From contig CAVZEV010000007.1 of assembly GCA_963774405.1 (NCBI GenBank), positions 124,001 to 188,000 on the forward strand: a DNA stretch of 64,000 bases. Direction: 5' to 3'. Of this stretch, positions 48,828 through 56,124 are shown one piece after another. Position numbers and translations under genes: made by a program. This DNA comes from VRUE01 sp963774405. Lineage in GTDB: Bacteria > Actinomycetota > Thermoleophilia > Solirubrobacterales > 70-9. The notes beneath the pieces were generated by a model. That model was not told where the DNA came from. It saw only the letters and a list, made by a program, of their open reading frames with translations, and searched no databases. Numbering within the stretch: the stretch's first letter is position 1; each line of letters begins with the position of its first letter.

Positions 48828-49948
48828 ATCGAGGACCCCTGCTCCATCCACTCTGGGTCCATGTACTGCGGATACACGCAAAGCCGCTCCGTCAAGGCAA
48901 ACCCTTTCGGCGCGAGCTCCTTCCGCACCTCGTGTGGGCTCGGGAACGCCTGCTCCGGCGAGATGTGATCTCCGTTCGCCGACAGCCCACCCAGATCGGT
49001 AGCCCCGGCCTCGACCAGCTCCCCCCAATCGTCCGAGAGATTCGGCGGCACCTGCACCCCCACATCCGGCATCAACCGCTTGCACTCCAAAATCAACCGC
49101 TTGATGTCCTCAACGCCAACGCTGCTCGCCCAAGCTGGCAAGGAGGGCGGGGGTGCCCCTCCTCGCAGCGGCGTCCCCTTTTTCGCCCCATCAACCCCCT
49201 CGGACGGCCCACCAACGTCACTGGCGAAAAACCCAGCAAGAGGAGGGGCACCCCCGCCCTCCCCCCACCTTTCGCGAGCAGCCTCATCGGCAATGTCAGC
49301 CACTTCCGCCCCGTAGTACTTCGGATGCGCCACGAAGTTCTGCAGGATCACCTCTTGAAGATGCCCGTACTCACGATGCAACTCAGCCAGCGCTTCGAGC
49401 GATTCGACCTGCTCCTCCTGCGTCTCCCCGATGCCGACCAGGATGCCGCTCGTGAACGGAATCTTCAGTTCGCCGGCGGCCTGGATCGTGCCCAGCCGCT
49501 TCGCCGGGTGCTTGGTCGGAGACCCGGCGTGAACTGTCTCCATCAAGCGCTCTGAAGCCGACTCCAGCATTAGTCCCTGCGACGCGGTGACCTCACGCAA
49601 CCGAGCTAGGTCGTCGTGCTCCAGCACCCCGATGTTCGTGTGGGGCAGCACGCCCCGTTCGAGCGCCCGTTCGCAGCTCCAGACGACGTAGGAGGTGAAG
49701 TCCTCGTGCCCCCACTCCGCCAGCTTCGCCGCGACGACTGGGTTGATCTCGGGCCGCTCTCCGGTGAGCACCAGCAGCTCCTTGGCGTTCCGCTTCAGCG
49801 CCTCGTCGAGCAGCCCTTCGACCTCCTCGGGCGAGCGGATGTGCGCCTGGTGCGTGGCGAAGGCGCAGTACTTGCAGTAGCACTGGCAGGTTCGCGAGAG
49901 CGAGAGCGTGTAGTTCCGCGAGAAGGTGACCCGGCGCACGTCGCCCAA
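48824..49948 (-). CDS. cofG: FO synthase, CofG subunit (radical SAM), with 41-residue palindromic insert
   Basis: 374 residues. Radical SAM motif CQCYCKYCAF (C21, C25, C28), LVLTGERPEINP, HTNIGVLEHDDLARLREV, QGLMLESASERL, SPTKHPAKRL, PFTSGILVGIGETQEEQ, QNFVAHP, RLMPDVGVQVPPNLSDDW, DLGGLSANGDHISPE. Residues 229-269 correspond exactly to palindrome P9 and interrupt the segment between DIADEAARERW and LPAWASSVG, where I expect a short loop. Insert is Gly/Pro-rich and in frame, so the enzyme is probably still made. ATG at 49948; GTG overlap with cofH downstream. Confidence 0.92.
   Translation of the reverse strand: MGDVRRVTFSRNYTLSLSRTCQCYCKYCAFATHQAHIRSPEEVEGLLDEALKRNAKELLVLTGERPEINPVVAAKLAEWGHEDFTSYVVWSCERALERGVLPHTNIGVLEHDDLARLREVTASQGLMLESASERLMETVHAGSPTKHPAKRLGTIQAAGELKIPFTSGILVGIGETQEEQVESLEALAELHREYGHLQEVILQNFVAHPKYYGAEVADIADEAARERWGEGGGAPPLAGFFASDVGGPSEGVDGAKKGTPLRGGAPPPSLPAWASSVGVEDIKRLILECKRLMPDVGVQVPPNLSDDWGELVEAGATDLGGLSANGDHISPEQAFPSPHEVRKELAPKGFALTERLCVYPQYMDPEWMEQGSSM
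49142..49262. repeat. Palindromic element P9 (family C) inside cofG
   Basis: 23-base perfect arms (49142-49164, 49240-49262) around a 75-base core with its own stem TTTTTCGCC/GGCGAAAAA. The core matches P10 (GGCGTCC..TTTTTCGC at one end, GGCGAAAAACCCAGC at the other); the arms do not. Confidence 0.9.
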
Positions 49949-50027
49949 GCTACTGCAACAAAGGACCGGGCCGGCAGTGCCGGCCCGGTCTCAAGCAGTC
50001 GAATCGAAGGCCCGAAGGCCTCCGCCC

Positions 50028-50786
50028 TTAGCGGGCGCCCTCGGAGTACTTCGGCGCCGGGGGCCGCACCGGCTCCGCCGGCTCGGTCGGCGGCAGGCCG
50101 CCCTTCTCGAGCACGAAGCGGAAGACCGCGGCCGCCAGCAGCGAGCCGACGATCGGGCCGACCAGGTAGGGCCAGACACCGCCCCATTCGTTGCCGACCA
50201 GAGCCGGGCCGAACCAGCGGGCGGGGTTGAAGGAGCCGCCGGTCAGCGGGCCGCCGACCATGACGATGAAGCCCAGCGTGGTGCCGATCGCGAGCGGCGC
50301 CCACTCCTTGAAGCTCTTCTTCGAATAGACCGCAGCGAGGACCACGAGCACGAGGCAGAAAGTCCCGACCGCCTCGACGATCGAGCCCCGGAAGTTGTTG
50401 CCGAGGAGTTCGCTGACCGTGGCGGCGCCGTAATGGGTTGCCCGTCCCTCGTCGAGCAGCAGGCCCTTGCAGAGCAGCGCCCCGAGCACGGCGCCGGAGA
50501 ACTGGGCCAGCATGTAGATCACCGCGTCGATCGAGGAGATCCGTCTGATTACCCAGGCAGCAAGCGTCACCGCCGGGTTGAAGTGCCCGCCGCTGACCAC
50601 GCCGAACATGACGATCAGGCCAAACAGCAGGAAGGCGTGGACGAGGCCGATGACCGCGAAGTCGGACCCGAACTGGGCCTGTTCGCCGGTCGAGACGAAA
50701 AGCACCACGACACTGGTGATGAAGAACACCAACAAGAAGGTGCCTATTAGCTCAGCAAGGTATGCCGGTAGTCCGCGTTCCTGCAC
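50028..50786 (-). CDS. Aquaporin (MIP family)
   Basis: 252 residues, six membrane helices and both pore motifs: GGHFNPAVTLA and GGSFNPARWFG, plus ELIGTFLLVFF at the start and VEAVGTFCLVLVVLAA for the second half. Channel for water or small neutral solutes. A long acidic/Pro-rich cytoplasmic tail follows. No neighbours of related function; divergent from the NMT1-like gene. Confidence 0.92.
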   Translation of the reverse strand: MQERGLPAYLAELIGTFLLVFFITSVVVLFVSTGEQAQFGSDFAVIGLVHAFLLFGLIVMFGVVSGGHFNPAVTLAAWVIRRISSIDAVIYMLAQFSGAVLGALLCKGLLLDEGRATHYGAATVSELLGNNFRGSIVEAVGTFCLVLVVLAAVYSKKSFKEWAPLAIGTTLGFIVMVGGPLTGGSFNPARWFGPALVGNEWGGVWPYLVGPIVGSLLAAAVFRFVLEKGGLPPTEPAEPVRPPAPKYSEGAR

Positions 50787-50868
50787 TCTCTCTCCTCCTA
50801 GATCCCTGATTCGACTGGGGCGGCGCCAGTCTACCCATATTGCTCGAATGAATTAGGTTCCGGGCTCG

Positions 50869-51836
50869 ATGAAGTTGGTTGCCGCGCTGCTGGCGGCCGC
50901 CTCCCTGCTCGCCGGTCTCGCCGGCTGCGGGGGGAGCGGCGCTGAACCGGGCGCGCCTAGCGGCGCGAGCTTGGTGCTCGACTTCACGCCCAACGCCGTC
51001 CACTCCGGCATCTACGCGGCGCGGCACGAAGGCTTCTACCGCGAGGCGGGGGTCGACCTGACGATCCGCCAGCCGGGCGAATCGACCGACGCCCCGAAGC
51101 TGCTCGCCGCCGGCCGCGCCGACTTCGCGATCCTCGACATCCACGACCTCGGCATCGCCCGCGAGCGCGGCATCGACCTGCTCGGCACGATGCCGATCGT
51201 GCAGCGGCCGCTGGCCGCGGTGATCGCCCGCGGCGGCCACGGCATCGCCCGCCCGAAGGGCAGCTCGAAGGCCACACGGTCGGCGTCACCGGCCTGCCCT
51301 CCGACGAAGCCGTGGTCGACTCCGAGGTCAGCGCCGACGGCGGCAACCCGGCGGCGGTCAGGCGGGTGACGATCGGCTTCAACGCGATCTCGGCGCTAGC
51401 CGCGGGCAAGGTCGACGCCGCGACCGGGTTCTGGAACGCTGAGGGGGTCGCGCTGCGCCGCCAGGGAGTGCCGGTCCGCATCTTCAAGGTCAACGAATAC
51501 GGCGCCCCGCCCTACCCCGAGCTCGTCCTCGTCGCCTCGCGCAGGACCGTCAAGCGCGACCCCAAGCTGGTCGAAGCGGTGCTGGCGGCGACGACGCGCG
51601 GCTGCGAGCTGACCGTCCACGACCCCCAACGCGCCCTCGACGATCTGCTCGCCGAAGTGCCCAGCCTCGAACGCGGCGAACAGCAGGCCCAGCTCAACGC
51701 CCTGCTCCCCGACCTCGACCCGAAGCCCTTTGACCCCGCCGTGCTGCGGGCCTGGGCGGCCTGGGCCCTCGAACACGGCCTGCTCGAACGGCCCCTCGAT
51801 GTGGATGCGGCGTTCGAGCTAGGCTTGCAGCCGTGA
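50869..51836 (+). CDS. NMT1/THI5-like ABC substrate-binding lipoprotein, frame broken
   Basis: About 320 residues. Lipobox LAGLAGC, then VLDFTPNAVHSGIYAARHEGFYREAGVDLTI, GRADFAILDIHDLGIARERG, and after a break near 51260 (one base lost or two gained) LEGHTVGVTGLPSDEAVV, GFNAISALAAGKVDAATGFWNAEGVALR, PPYPELVLVASRRTVKRDP. This is the family that binds thiamine pyrimidine precursors or similar aromatic solutes. No ABC permease or ATPase follows in the window. Its stop overlaps the GTG of the next gene. Confidence 0.8.
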
Positions 51837-52195
51837 GCCTGGCCGCCGACTTCCAGCAGGTGCTCGACGCGATGCCGCCCGACTGGACCGACCTCGAGCT
51901 CGACCTGCGGATCGAGGACGAGAGCCGCTACGTCGACTGCGCCGTGGCGCTGAGCCAGGTCAACGCCCGGCCCTACTCGAAGGCCGACTGGGACTGGCGC
52001 CTGCTCGTCGCCCACAGCTTCGGCCACGCCGCCGCGGCGGAGACGGTCAAGGGCGTGCTGGCCAAGCTCGACGCCGAGGGCATCGGCGGCGAGATGCAGC
52101 TGCGCGAGGTGCGCGAGGGCCGCTCCGAGGTCGTGCAGATGTGGGGCCGCCCCGAGAGCGTTCGCGAGGAGTTCCGCGAACGCCGCTCGATCTAG
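51833..52195 (+). CDS. Small protein of unknown function
   Basis: 120 residues from GTG overlapping the previous stop (GTGA). Cytoplasmic; DWTDLELDLRIEDESRYVDCAVALSQVNARPYSKADWDWRLLVAHSFGHAAAAETVKGVLAKLDAEGIGGEMQLREVREGR. Not recognised; the phrase D.DW.WRL.VAHSFGHAA suggests a compact helical domain. Its TAG overlaps the start of the next gene, so the three genes form one operon. Confidence 0.7.
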   Translation: MSLAADFQQVLDAMPPDWTDLELDLRIEDESRYVDCAVALSQVNARPYSKADWDWRLLVAHSFGHAAAAETVKGVLAKLDAEGIGGEMQLREVREGRSEVVQMWGRPESVREEFRERRSI

Positions 52196-52515
52196 TGGCG
52201 CGCGTTCTGGCGATCTCCTCCGATCTCTTGCTTGGCAGCAAGGTCGAGGCAATGCTGCGAGCGGCGAGCCACGAGGTGACGATGGCGCCCAGCCCAGACT
52301 CGTCCCACCTCGAGGGCGCCGACCTGATCGTCGCCGACCTCGACGCCGTGGATGCCCCCGCGTTGGTCGACCACGGCATCCCGGTCCTCGGCTACTACTC
52401 CCACGTTGATGTCGAGACCAAGCAGCGCGCCGAAGCAGCCGGCGTCGACCTCGTTATCCCGCGCTCTCGCATGTCAAGGGAACTCCCCAAGCTCGTCACC
52501 AAGCTCCTCGCCTGA
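52195..52515 (+). CDS. Receiver-like single-domain protein
   Basis: 106 residues from GTG overlapping the preceding stop (TAGTG). ARVLAISSDLLLGSKVEAMLRAASHEVTMAP, LIVADLDAVDAPAL, IPVLGYYSHVDVETKQRAEAAGVDLVIPRSRM: the beta-alpha pattern of a response-regulator receiver. An Asp is present in the phospho-acceptor strand (VADLD), but the N-terminal DD pair and the Lys after strand 5 are missing, so it is probably a pseudo-receiver. Function unknown. Confidence 0.65.
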   Translation: MARVLAISSDLLLGSKVEAMLRAASHEVTMAPSPDSSHLEGADLIVADLDAVDAPALVDHGIPVLGYYSHVDVETKQRAEAAGVDLVIPRSRMSRELPKLVTKLLA

Positions 52516-52534
52516 GGCTGAGCCGTCCCGGAAA

Positions 52535-52650
52535 GGGGCGTCGGGGGTCGCGCCTGGGGGCGGCGTCCTGTTTTTCGCACAGCCCACTCGGCGAGAGCCG
52601 GGACGCGCCAGGCGAAAAACCCAGCCCCCAGGCGCGACCCCCGACGCCCC
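52535..52650. repeat. Palindromic element P10 (family C)
   Basis: 27-base perfect arms (52535-52561, 52624-52650) around a 62-base core with TTTTTCGC/GCGAAAAA. The core matches P9 end to end; arms differ. Lies between convergent genes, 19 bases after the pseudo-receiver stop, where it could also work as a terminator. Confidence 0.9.
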
Positions 52651-52663
52651 ACCCCGCCACGAA

Positions 52664-53998
52664 TCAGCCGAAGAACACCTGCTGCAAGAGGAAGACGTTC
52701 AGCGCAATGATCAGCGCCGCCAGCACGCCCGCAATGCCCGTCAGCCAGCGCGGGTTGACCAAAGCCCCCATCACCTTCCTGCTCGAAGTAAGCATCAGCA
52801 GCGGAACGAGCGCGAAGGGGATGCCGAAGGAGAGAACGACCTGGCTGCCGACCAGGGCGTTAGTTGGGTCGACTCCGATCCCCAGCACGACCAGCGCCGG
52901 CGCCAGGGTGATCGCACGGCGGAGGAAGATCGGGATGCGGCGCTGGATGAAGCCCTGCATGACGACCTGGCCGGCCATCGTCCCGACCGATGAGGAGGCG
53001 AAGCCGGAGGCGAGCAGGGCGATGCCGAAGACGGTCGCGGCGTTGACCGAGACCAGCGACTTCAGCCCCTCGTAGGCGCCGTCGATCGAGTCGATGCCCG
53101 AGAGTCCGCCTTCGTGGAAAAGCGCGGCGGCGACGATCATCATCGAGAGGTTGATCACGCCGGCCAGCGACATCGCGATCACCACGTCGACCTTCTCGAA
53201 GCGCAGGATGCGGCGCTTCTCCTCGTCGTCGCGGCCGACGATGCGGCGCTGGGTCAGCGCCGAGTGCAGGTAGATCACGTGCGGCATCACGGTCGCGCCG
53301 ATGATCCCGGTGGCGAGCAGGATGCTCTCGGTACCGGCAAAGCCGGGCACGACCAGGTGCTTGGCGATTTCCCCGCCGTCCGGCGTCGACTCGAAGAGCT
53401 CGTAGAGGAACGAGGCGACGACGACGCCGACCAGGGCGGTGATCCCGGCCTCAAGACGGCGGAAGCCCATCTGCTGCAGGGCGAGGATGGCGAAGGCGCC
53501 GATGCCGGCGATCACCCCGGCCGGGAAGAGCGGGATGCCGAAGAGCAGGTTGAGCCCGAGCGCGGCGCCGACCACCTCGGCGATGTCGGTCGCCATCGCC
53601 ACCACCTCGGCCTGCAGCCAGAGCCCGATCGAGGTGCGGCGCGAGAAGGTCTCGCGGCAGAGCTCGGCGAGGTTCCTGCCGCTGGCGATGCCGAGCTTCG
53701 CCGAGAGGGTCTGGACCACCATCGCGATCAGGTTGGCGGCGAGGATCACCCAGAGCAGCAGGTAGCCGAACTTGGCGCCGCCGGCGATGTTGGTGGCGAA
53801 GTTGCCGGGGTCGATGTAGGCGACGGCGGCGATGAACGCCGGGCCGAGGAAGGGCCAGATCCGCGAGAAGCCGCGAGCGTGGCCGTCGAGCGAGCGGCGG
53901 GCGGCGCGGGCGACCGCGGCCTCGCCGGGAAGGACGTCCTCGATTCCGTTCCCCTCCGGCGGAGCCTCCCTGGCCTCGGGTGCGCTCACCGGCTTCAC
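52664..53998 (-). CDS. mntH: Nramp-type manganese/iron transporter
   Basis: 444 residues, eleven membrane helices. Nramp motifs: GPAFIAAVAYIDPGNFATNIAGGAKFGY (DPGN), transport motif MPHVIYLHSAL, SASVGTMAGQVVMQGF-like segment (FASSSVGTMAGQVVMQGFIQRRIP), GSQVVLSFGIPFALVPL. Proton-coupled uptake of Mn2+ (or Fe2+). Its ATG overlaps the stop of the MntR-like gene (ATGA), so the regulator and transporter form one operon. Confidence 0.94.
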   Translation of the reverse strand: MKPVSAPEAREAPPEGNGIEDVLPGEAAVARAARRSLDGHARGFSRIWPFLGPAFIAAVAYIDPGNFATNIAGGAKFGYLLLWVILAANLIAMVVQTLSAKLGIASGRNLAELCRETFSRRTSIGLWLQAEVVAMATDIAEVVGAALGLNLLFGIPLFPAGVIAGIGAFAILALQQMGFRRLEAGITALVGVVVASFLYELFESTPDGGEIAKHLVVPGFAGTESILLATGIIGATVMPHVIYLHSALTQRRIVGRDDEEKRRILRFEKVDVVIAMSLAGVINLSMMIVAAALFHEGGLSGIDSIDGAYEGLKSLVSVNAATVFGIALLASGFASSSVGTMAGQVVMQGFIQRRIPIFLRRAITLAPALVVLGIGVDPTNALVGSQVVLSFGIPFALVPLLMLTSSRKVMGALVNPRWLTGIAGVLAALIIALNVFLLQQVFFG

Positions 53999-54459
53999 CG
54001 CTCCTCGACCTCCAGCGGCAGGGTCAGGTCGGGCCCGGGGATCGGCGTCCCGTGCGGATCATGGCTCGGCTCGCCCAGCTTGGCCGCGATCAGCAGCTCC
54101 AGCTCCTCGGAGATGTAGTGCTCGAGCACCTCGGCCTCCTCGTGGACGCGGTCCTCGGGCATGCCGAGCGCCTCGGAAAGGTAGGCCTCGATCAGGCGGT
54201 GGTGGCGGATCACCTCGAGCGCGACCTTCTCGCCGGCCGGGGTCAGGGTCACGCCCTTGTAGGGGAGGTAGTCGACCAGGCCGAGCTCGCCGAGCTTCTT
54301 CAGCATCGAGGTGGCGGTGGCCGGTGTCACGCCGAGGCGCTGGGCGACCTCGCCGTTGAGGACGGGGCCGCGGCGTTGCTGGCCGAGGGTGTAGATCGCC
54401 TTGGCGTAGTCCTCGATGGCTTCCGATGTTTTAGGCACGTCTAAAAGAGTTTGGCACAT
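53995..54459 (-). CDS. mntR: DtxR/MntR-family metal-dependent regulator
   Basis: 154 residues (about 147 if translation starts at the internal GTG, VPKTSEA). SEAIEDYAKAIYTLGQQRRGPVLNGEVAQRLGVTPATATSMLKKLGELGLVDYLPYKGVTLTPAGEKVA is the winged helix; HHRLIEAYLSEALGMPEDRVHEEAEVLEHYISEEL is the metal/dimer domain with the His and Glu ligands. No SH3-like third domain, so MntR-like rather than DtxR/IdeR. Two palindromic boxes lie over its start region, indicating autoregulation with mntH. Confidence 0.9.
   Translation of the reverse strand: MCQTLLDVPKTSEAIEDYAKAIYTLGQQRRGPVLNGEVAQRLGVTPATATSMLKKLGELGLVDYLPYKGVTLTPAGEKVALEVIRHHRLIEAYLSEALGMPEDRVHEEAEVLEHYISEELELLIAAKLGEPSHDPHGTPIPGPDLTLPLEVEER
54429..54446. 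promoter_or_regulatory. Probable MntR operator, box 1
   Basis: TTTTAGGCACGTCTAAAA, a perfect TTTTAG-6-CTAAAA palindrome at the start of the mntR gene, of the type bound by DtxR/MntR-family proteins. It overlaps the alternative GTG start. Confidence 0.7.
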
Positions 54460-54465
54460 CTAAAA
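54450..54465. promoter_or_regulatory. Probable MntR operator, box 2
   Basis: TTTGGCACATCTAAAA, a variant of box 1 about 20 bases (two turns) away, covering the ATG of mntR. Tandem sites suggest cooperative repression. Confidence 0.6.
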
Positions 54466-54483
54466 GAGGGGTGGTCAGGGCGA

Positions 54484-54533
54484 CGGGGATGCCCTCTCCA
54501 GAGCAACAGCGGGGAGGGTTGGCAGAGGCACCG
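54484..54533. repeat. Palindromic element P7 (family B, degenerate)
   Basis: CGGGGATGCCCTCT, then GAGCAACAGCGGGGAGG and GGCAGAGGCACC: same core as P8 and related arms, but the stem is imperfect. Adjoins P8, forming a tandem pair between mntR and ygfZ. Confidence 0.7.
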
Positions 54534-54590
54534 GGGATGACTCCGCCCGAGCAACAGCGGGGAGGCTCGGTCGGAGTCATCCCCGGTGCC
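54527..54590. repeat. Palindromic element P8 (family B)
   Basis: 19-base perfect outer arms (54527-54545, 54572-54590), one C-T mismatch, inner stem CCGAG/CTCGG, loop CAACAGCGGGGAGG. Same layout as P5 and P6 with different arm sequences. Confidence 0.88.
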
Positions 54591-54618
54591 CATGTCAGCC
54601 GCTTCCTAGAATTGCCAG

Positions 54619-55572
54619 ATGACCGAAGCCGTGACAGTTGAGCTCGATGCCCAATATCGGCAGCTCAGGGAAGAGTGCGGCGTGCTCGATCGCTCCGATC
54701 GCGGCAAGCTGCTGGTGACGGGTTCCGAAGCTGCCGAGTACCTGCAGGGGCAGTTGACGAACGACATCGAGGTGCTGGAGCGGGGTGAAGGTTGCTACGC
54801 CGCGTTGCTCGATCGTAAGGGGCATATGCAGGCCGATATGCGGGTGCTGGTGGTCAGCGGGGAGAAGGTTTGGATCGATACGGAGGCGGAGGGACTGGCT
54901 GCCGCTCGCAAGCACCTTCAGATGTACAAGATCGGGCGGGATGCGGATGTGGTGGACGCCGGGGCCGAGCGGGCGATCGTTTCGCTGATCGGGCCGCGCA
55001 GTGCTGAGCTGGCGGGGTCCTCTCCGCTGCCGGAGTTTGCGCATGAAGAGGTCTCGATCGAGGGGGTCGAGTGCCCGGCGGTCGGCACCGCGCTCGGCGT
55101 CGACCTGATCCCGCGGGCCGAGGATCGCGAGCGGCTGCTCGCCGCGCTGGCCGCGGCGGGGGCACCCGCCGTCGATCCGGCCGCGGCCGAGATCGTGCGG
55201 ATCGAGAGCGGCACGCCGCGCTTCGGCAGCGAGATGGACACGGCGACGATGCCCGCCGAGGCCGGCATCGTCGCCCGCGCGGTCAACTTCGAGAAGGGCT
55301 GCTACATCGGCCAGGAGACGGTCGCCCGCCTGCACTACAAGGGCAAGCCGAACCGGCACCTGCGCGGGCTGCGGCTCAGCGGCCCGGCCGCGCCCGGCAC
55401 GGCCCTCTCGCTCGGCGAGAAGCAGGTCGGCAGGCTGGGCGGCAGCTGCCTCTCCCCCGCCCACGGACCGATCGGGCTGGCGATCGTGCGGCGCGAGGCC
55501 GAGCCCGGCGCCGAGCTGCTCGTAGGTGAAGATGGCGTTACGGCTCGCGTAGTCGACTTGCCCTTCGGCTAG
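54619..55572 (+). CDS. ygfZ: Folate-binding YgfZ-like protein (GcvT family)
   Basis: 317 residues. GVLDRSDRGKLLVTGSEAAEYLQGQLTNDI (N-terminal GcvT/YgfZ segment), DRKGHMQADMRVL, and the diagnostic YgfZ motif NFEKGCYIGQETVARLHYKGKPNR with its conserved Cys. YgfZ proteins bind folate and support repair or assembly of certain Fe-S enzymes. That suits a genome encoding two radical SAM FO-synthase subunits, but the link is inference. Starts 28 bases after palindrome P8. Confidence 0.9.
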   Translation: MTEAVTVELDAQYRQLREECGVLDRSDRGKLLVTGSEAAEYLQGQLTNDIEVLERGEGCYAALLDRKGHMQADMRVLVVSGEKVWIDTEAEGLAAARKHLQMYKIGRDADVVDAGAERAIVSLIGPRSAELAGSSPLPEFAHEEVSIEGVECPAVGTALGVDLIPRAEDRERLLAALAAAGAPAVDPAAAEIVRIESGTPRFGSEMDTATMPAEAGIVARAVNFEKGCYIGQETVARLHYKGKPNRHLRGLRLSGPAAPGTALSLGEKQVGRLGGSCLSPAHGPIGLAIVRREAEPGAELLVGEDGVTARVVDLPFG

Positions 55573-55583
55573 ATTCCGCCCCG

Positions 55584-56069
55584 ATGGGAAGTGGGAGAGG
55601 CAGAGCCTTCGCCGCGGGCTGCATCGTCGCCGTGGGATTGCTGATGGCCGGATGCGGCTCGCAGAGCCACCCCAACGAACATCGGGCGCAGCCGCCGACC
55701 CGGGTCAGCGTCACGGTGACGCCGAAGGCGATCACGGTGCAGCCGTCGCGGATCGCGATCGGACCCGAACCGACCCAGCAGATCCCCCAGAACCAGCACG
55801 CCCCCCAGCCACAGGTGCGCTCGAAGGCGCCGGTCGACGTCATCTTCGTCACCGCCAATCTGACCGACTACAACTCCAAGCTCGAAGTACGCGGGCCGAA
55901 GAACGCCAAGTCGGGAGCGCTCGTGGCCAACGGCAACGGCTCGCTGCTGACGGCGCTGCCGACCGGCGTTTATGAGGTGAGCGCCGCCGACATCCCCAGC
56001 GCCAAACCGGTCCGCTTCACCGTCGGGCCGTACCGCAGCTCCTCCGAGAACGACGTGCTGCTGCCGTAA
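55584..56069 (+). CDS. Small lipoprotein of unknown function
   Basis: 161 residues. Lipobox LLMAGC at about residue 24, a Pro/Gln-rich spacer (GPEPTQQIPQNQHAPQPQ), then a small beta-domain (VDVIFVTANLTDYNSKLEVRGP... VYEVSAADIPSAKPVRFTVGPY). Not recognised. 11 bases after ygfZ, so probably co-transcribed. Confidence 0.75.
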   Translation: MGSGRGRAFAAGCIVAVGLLMAGCGSQSHPNEHRAQPPTRVSVTVTPKAITVQPSRIAIGPEPTQQIPQNQHAPQPQVRSKAPVDVIFVTANLTDYNSKLEVRGPKNAKSGALVANGNGSLLTALPTGVYEVSAADIPSAKPVRFTVGPYRSSSENDVLLP

Positions 56070-56124
56070 ATAGCGGCCTCGCGGCACCGTCGCAACGTCT
56101 GCCCCGCCCGTCAACATCAGCGAG

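Noticed and set aside
50787..50868. Possible TPP riboswitch upstream of the NMT1-like gene
   Set aside because: The 82-base spacer lacks the CTGAGA and ACCTGA(T)C motifs.
36709..54590. Palindromes P1-P10 as ordinary rho-independent terminators
   Set aside because: They lack T-runs, share cores between loci, and several lie inside reading frames, so simple terminators do not explain the set (P10 might double as one).
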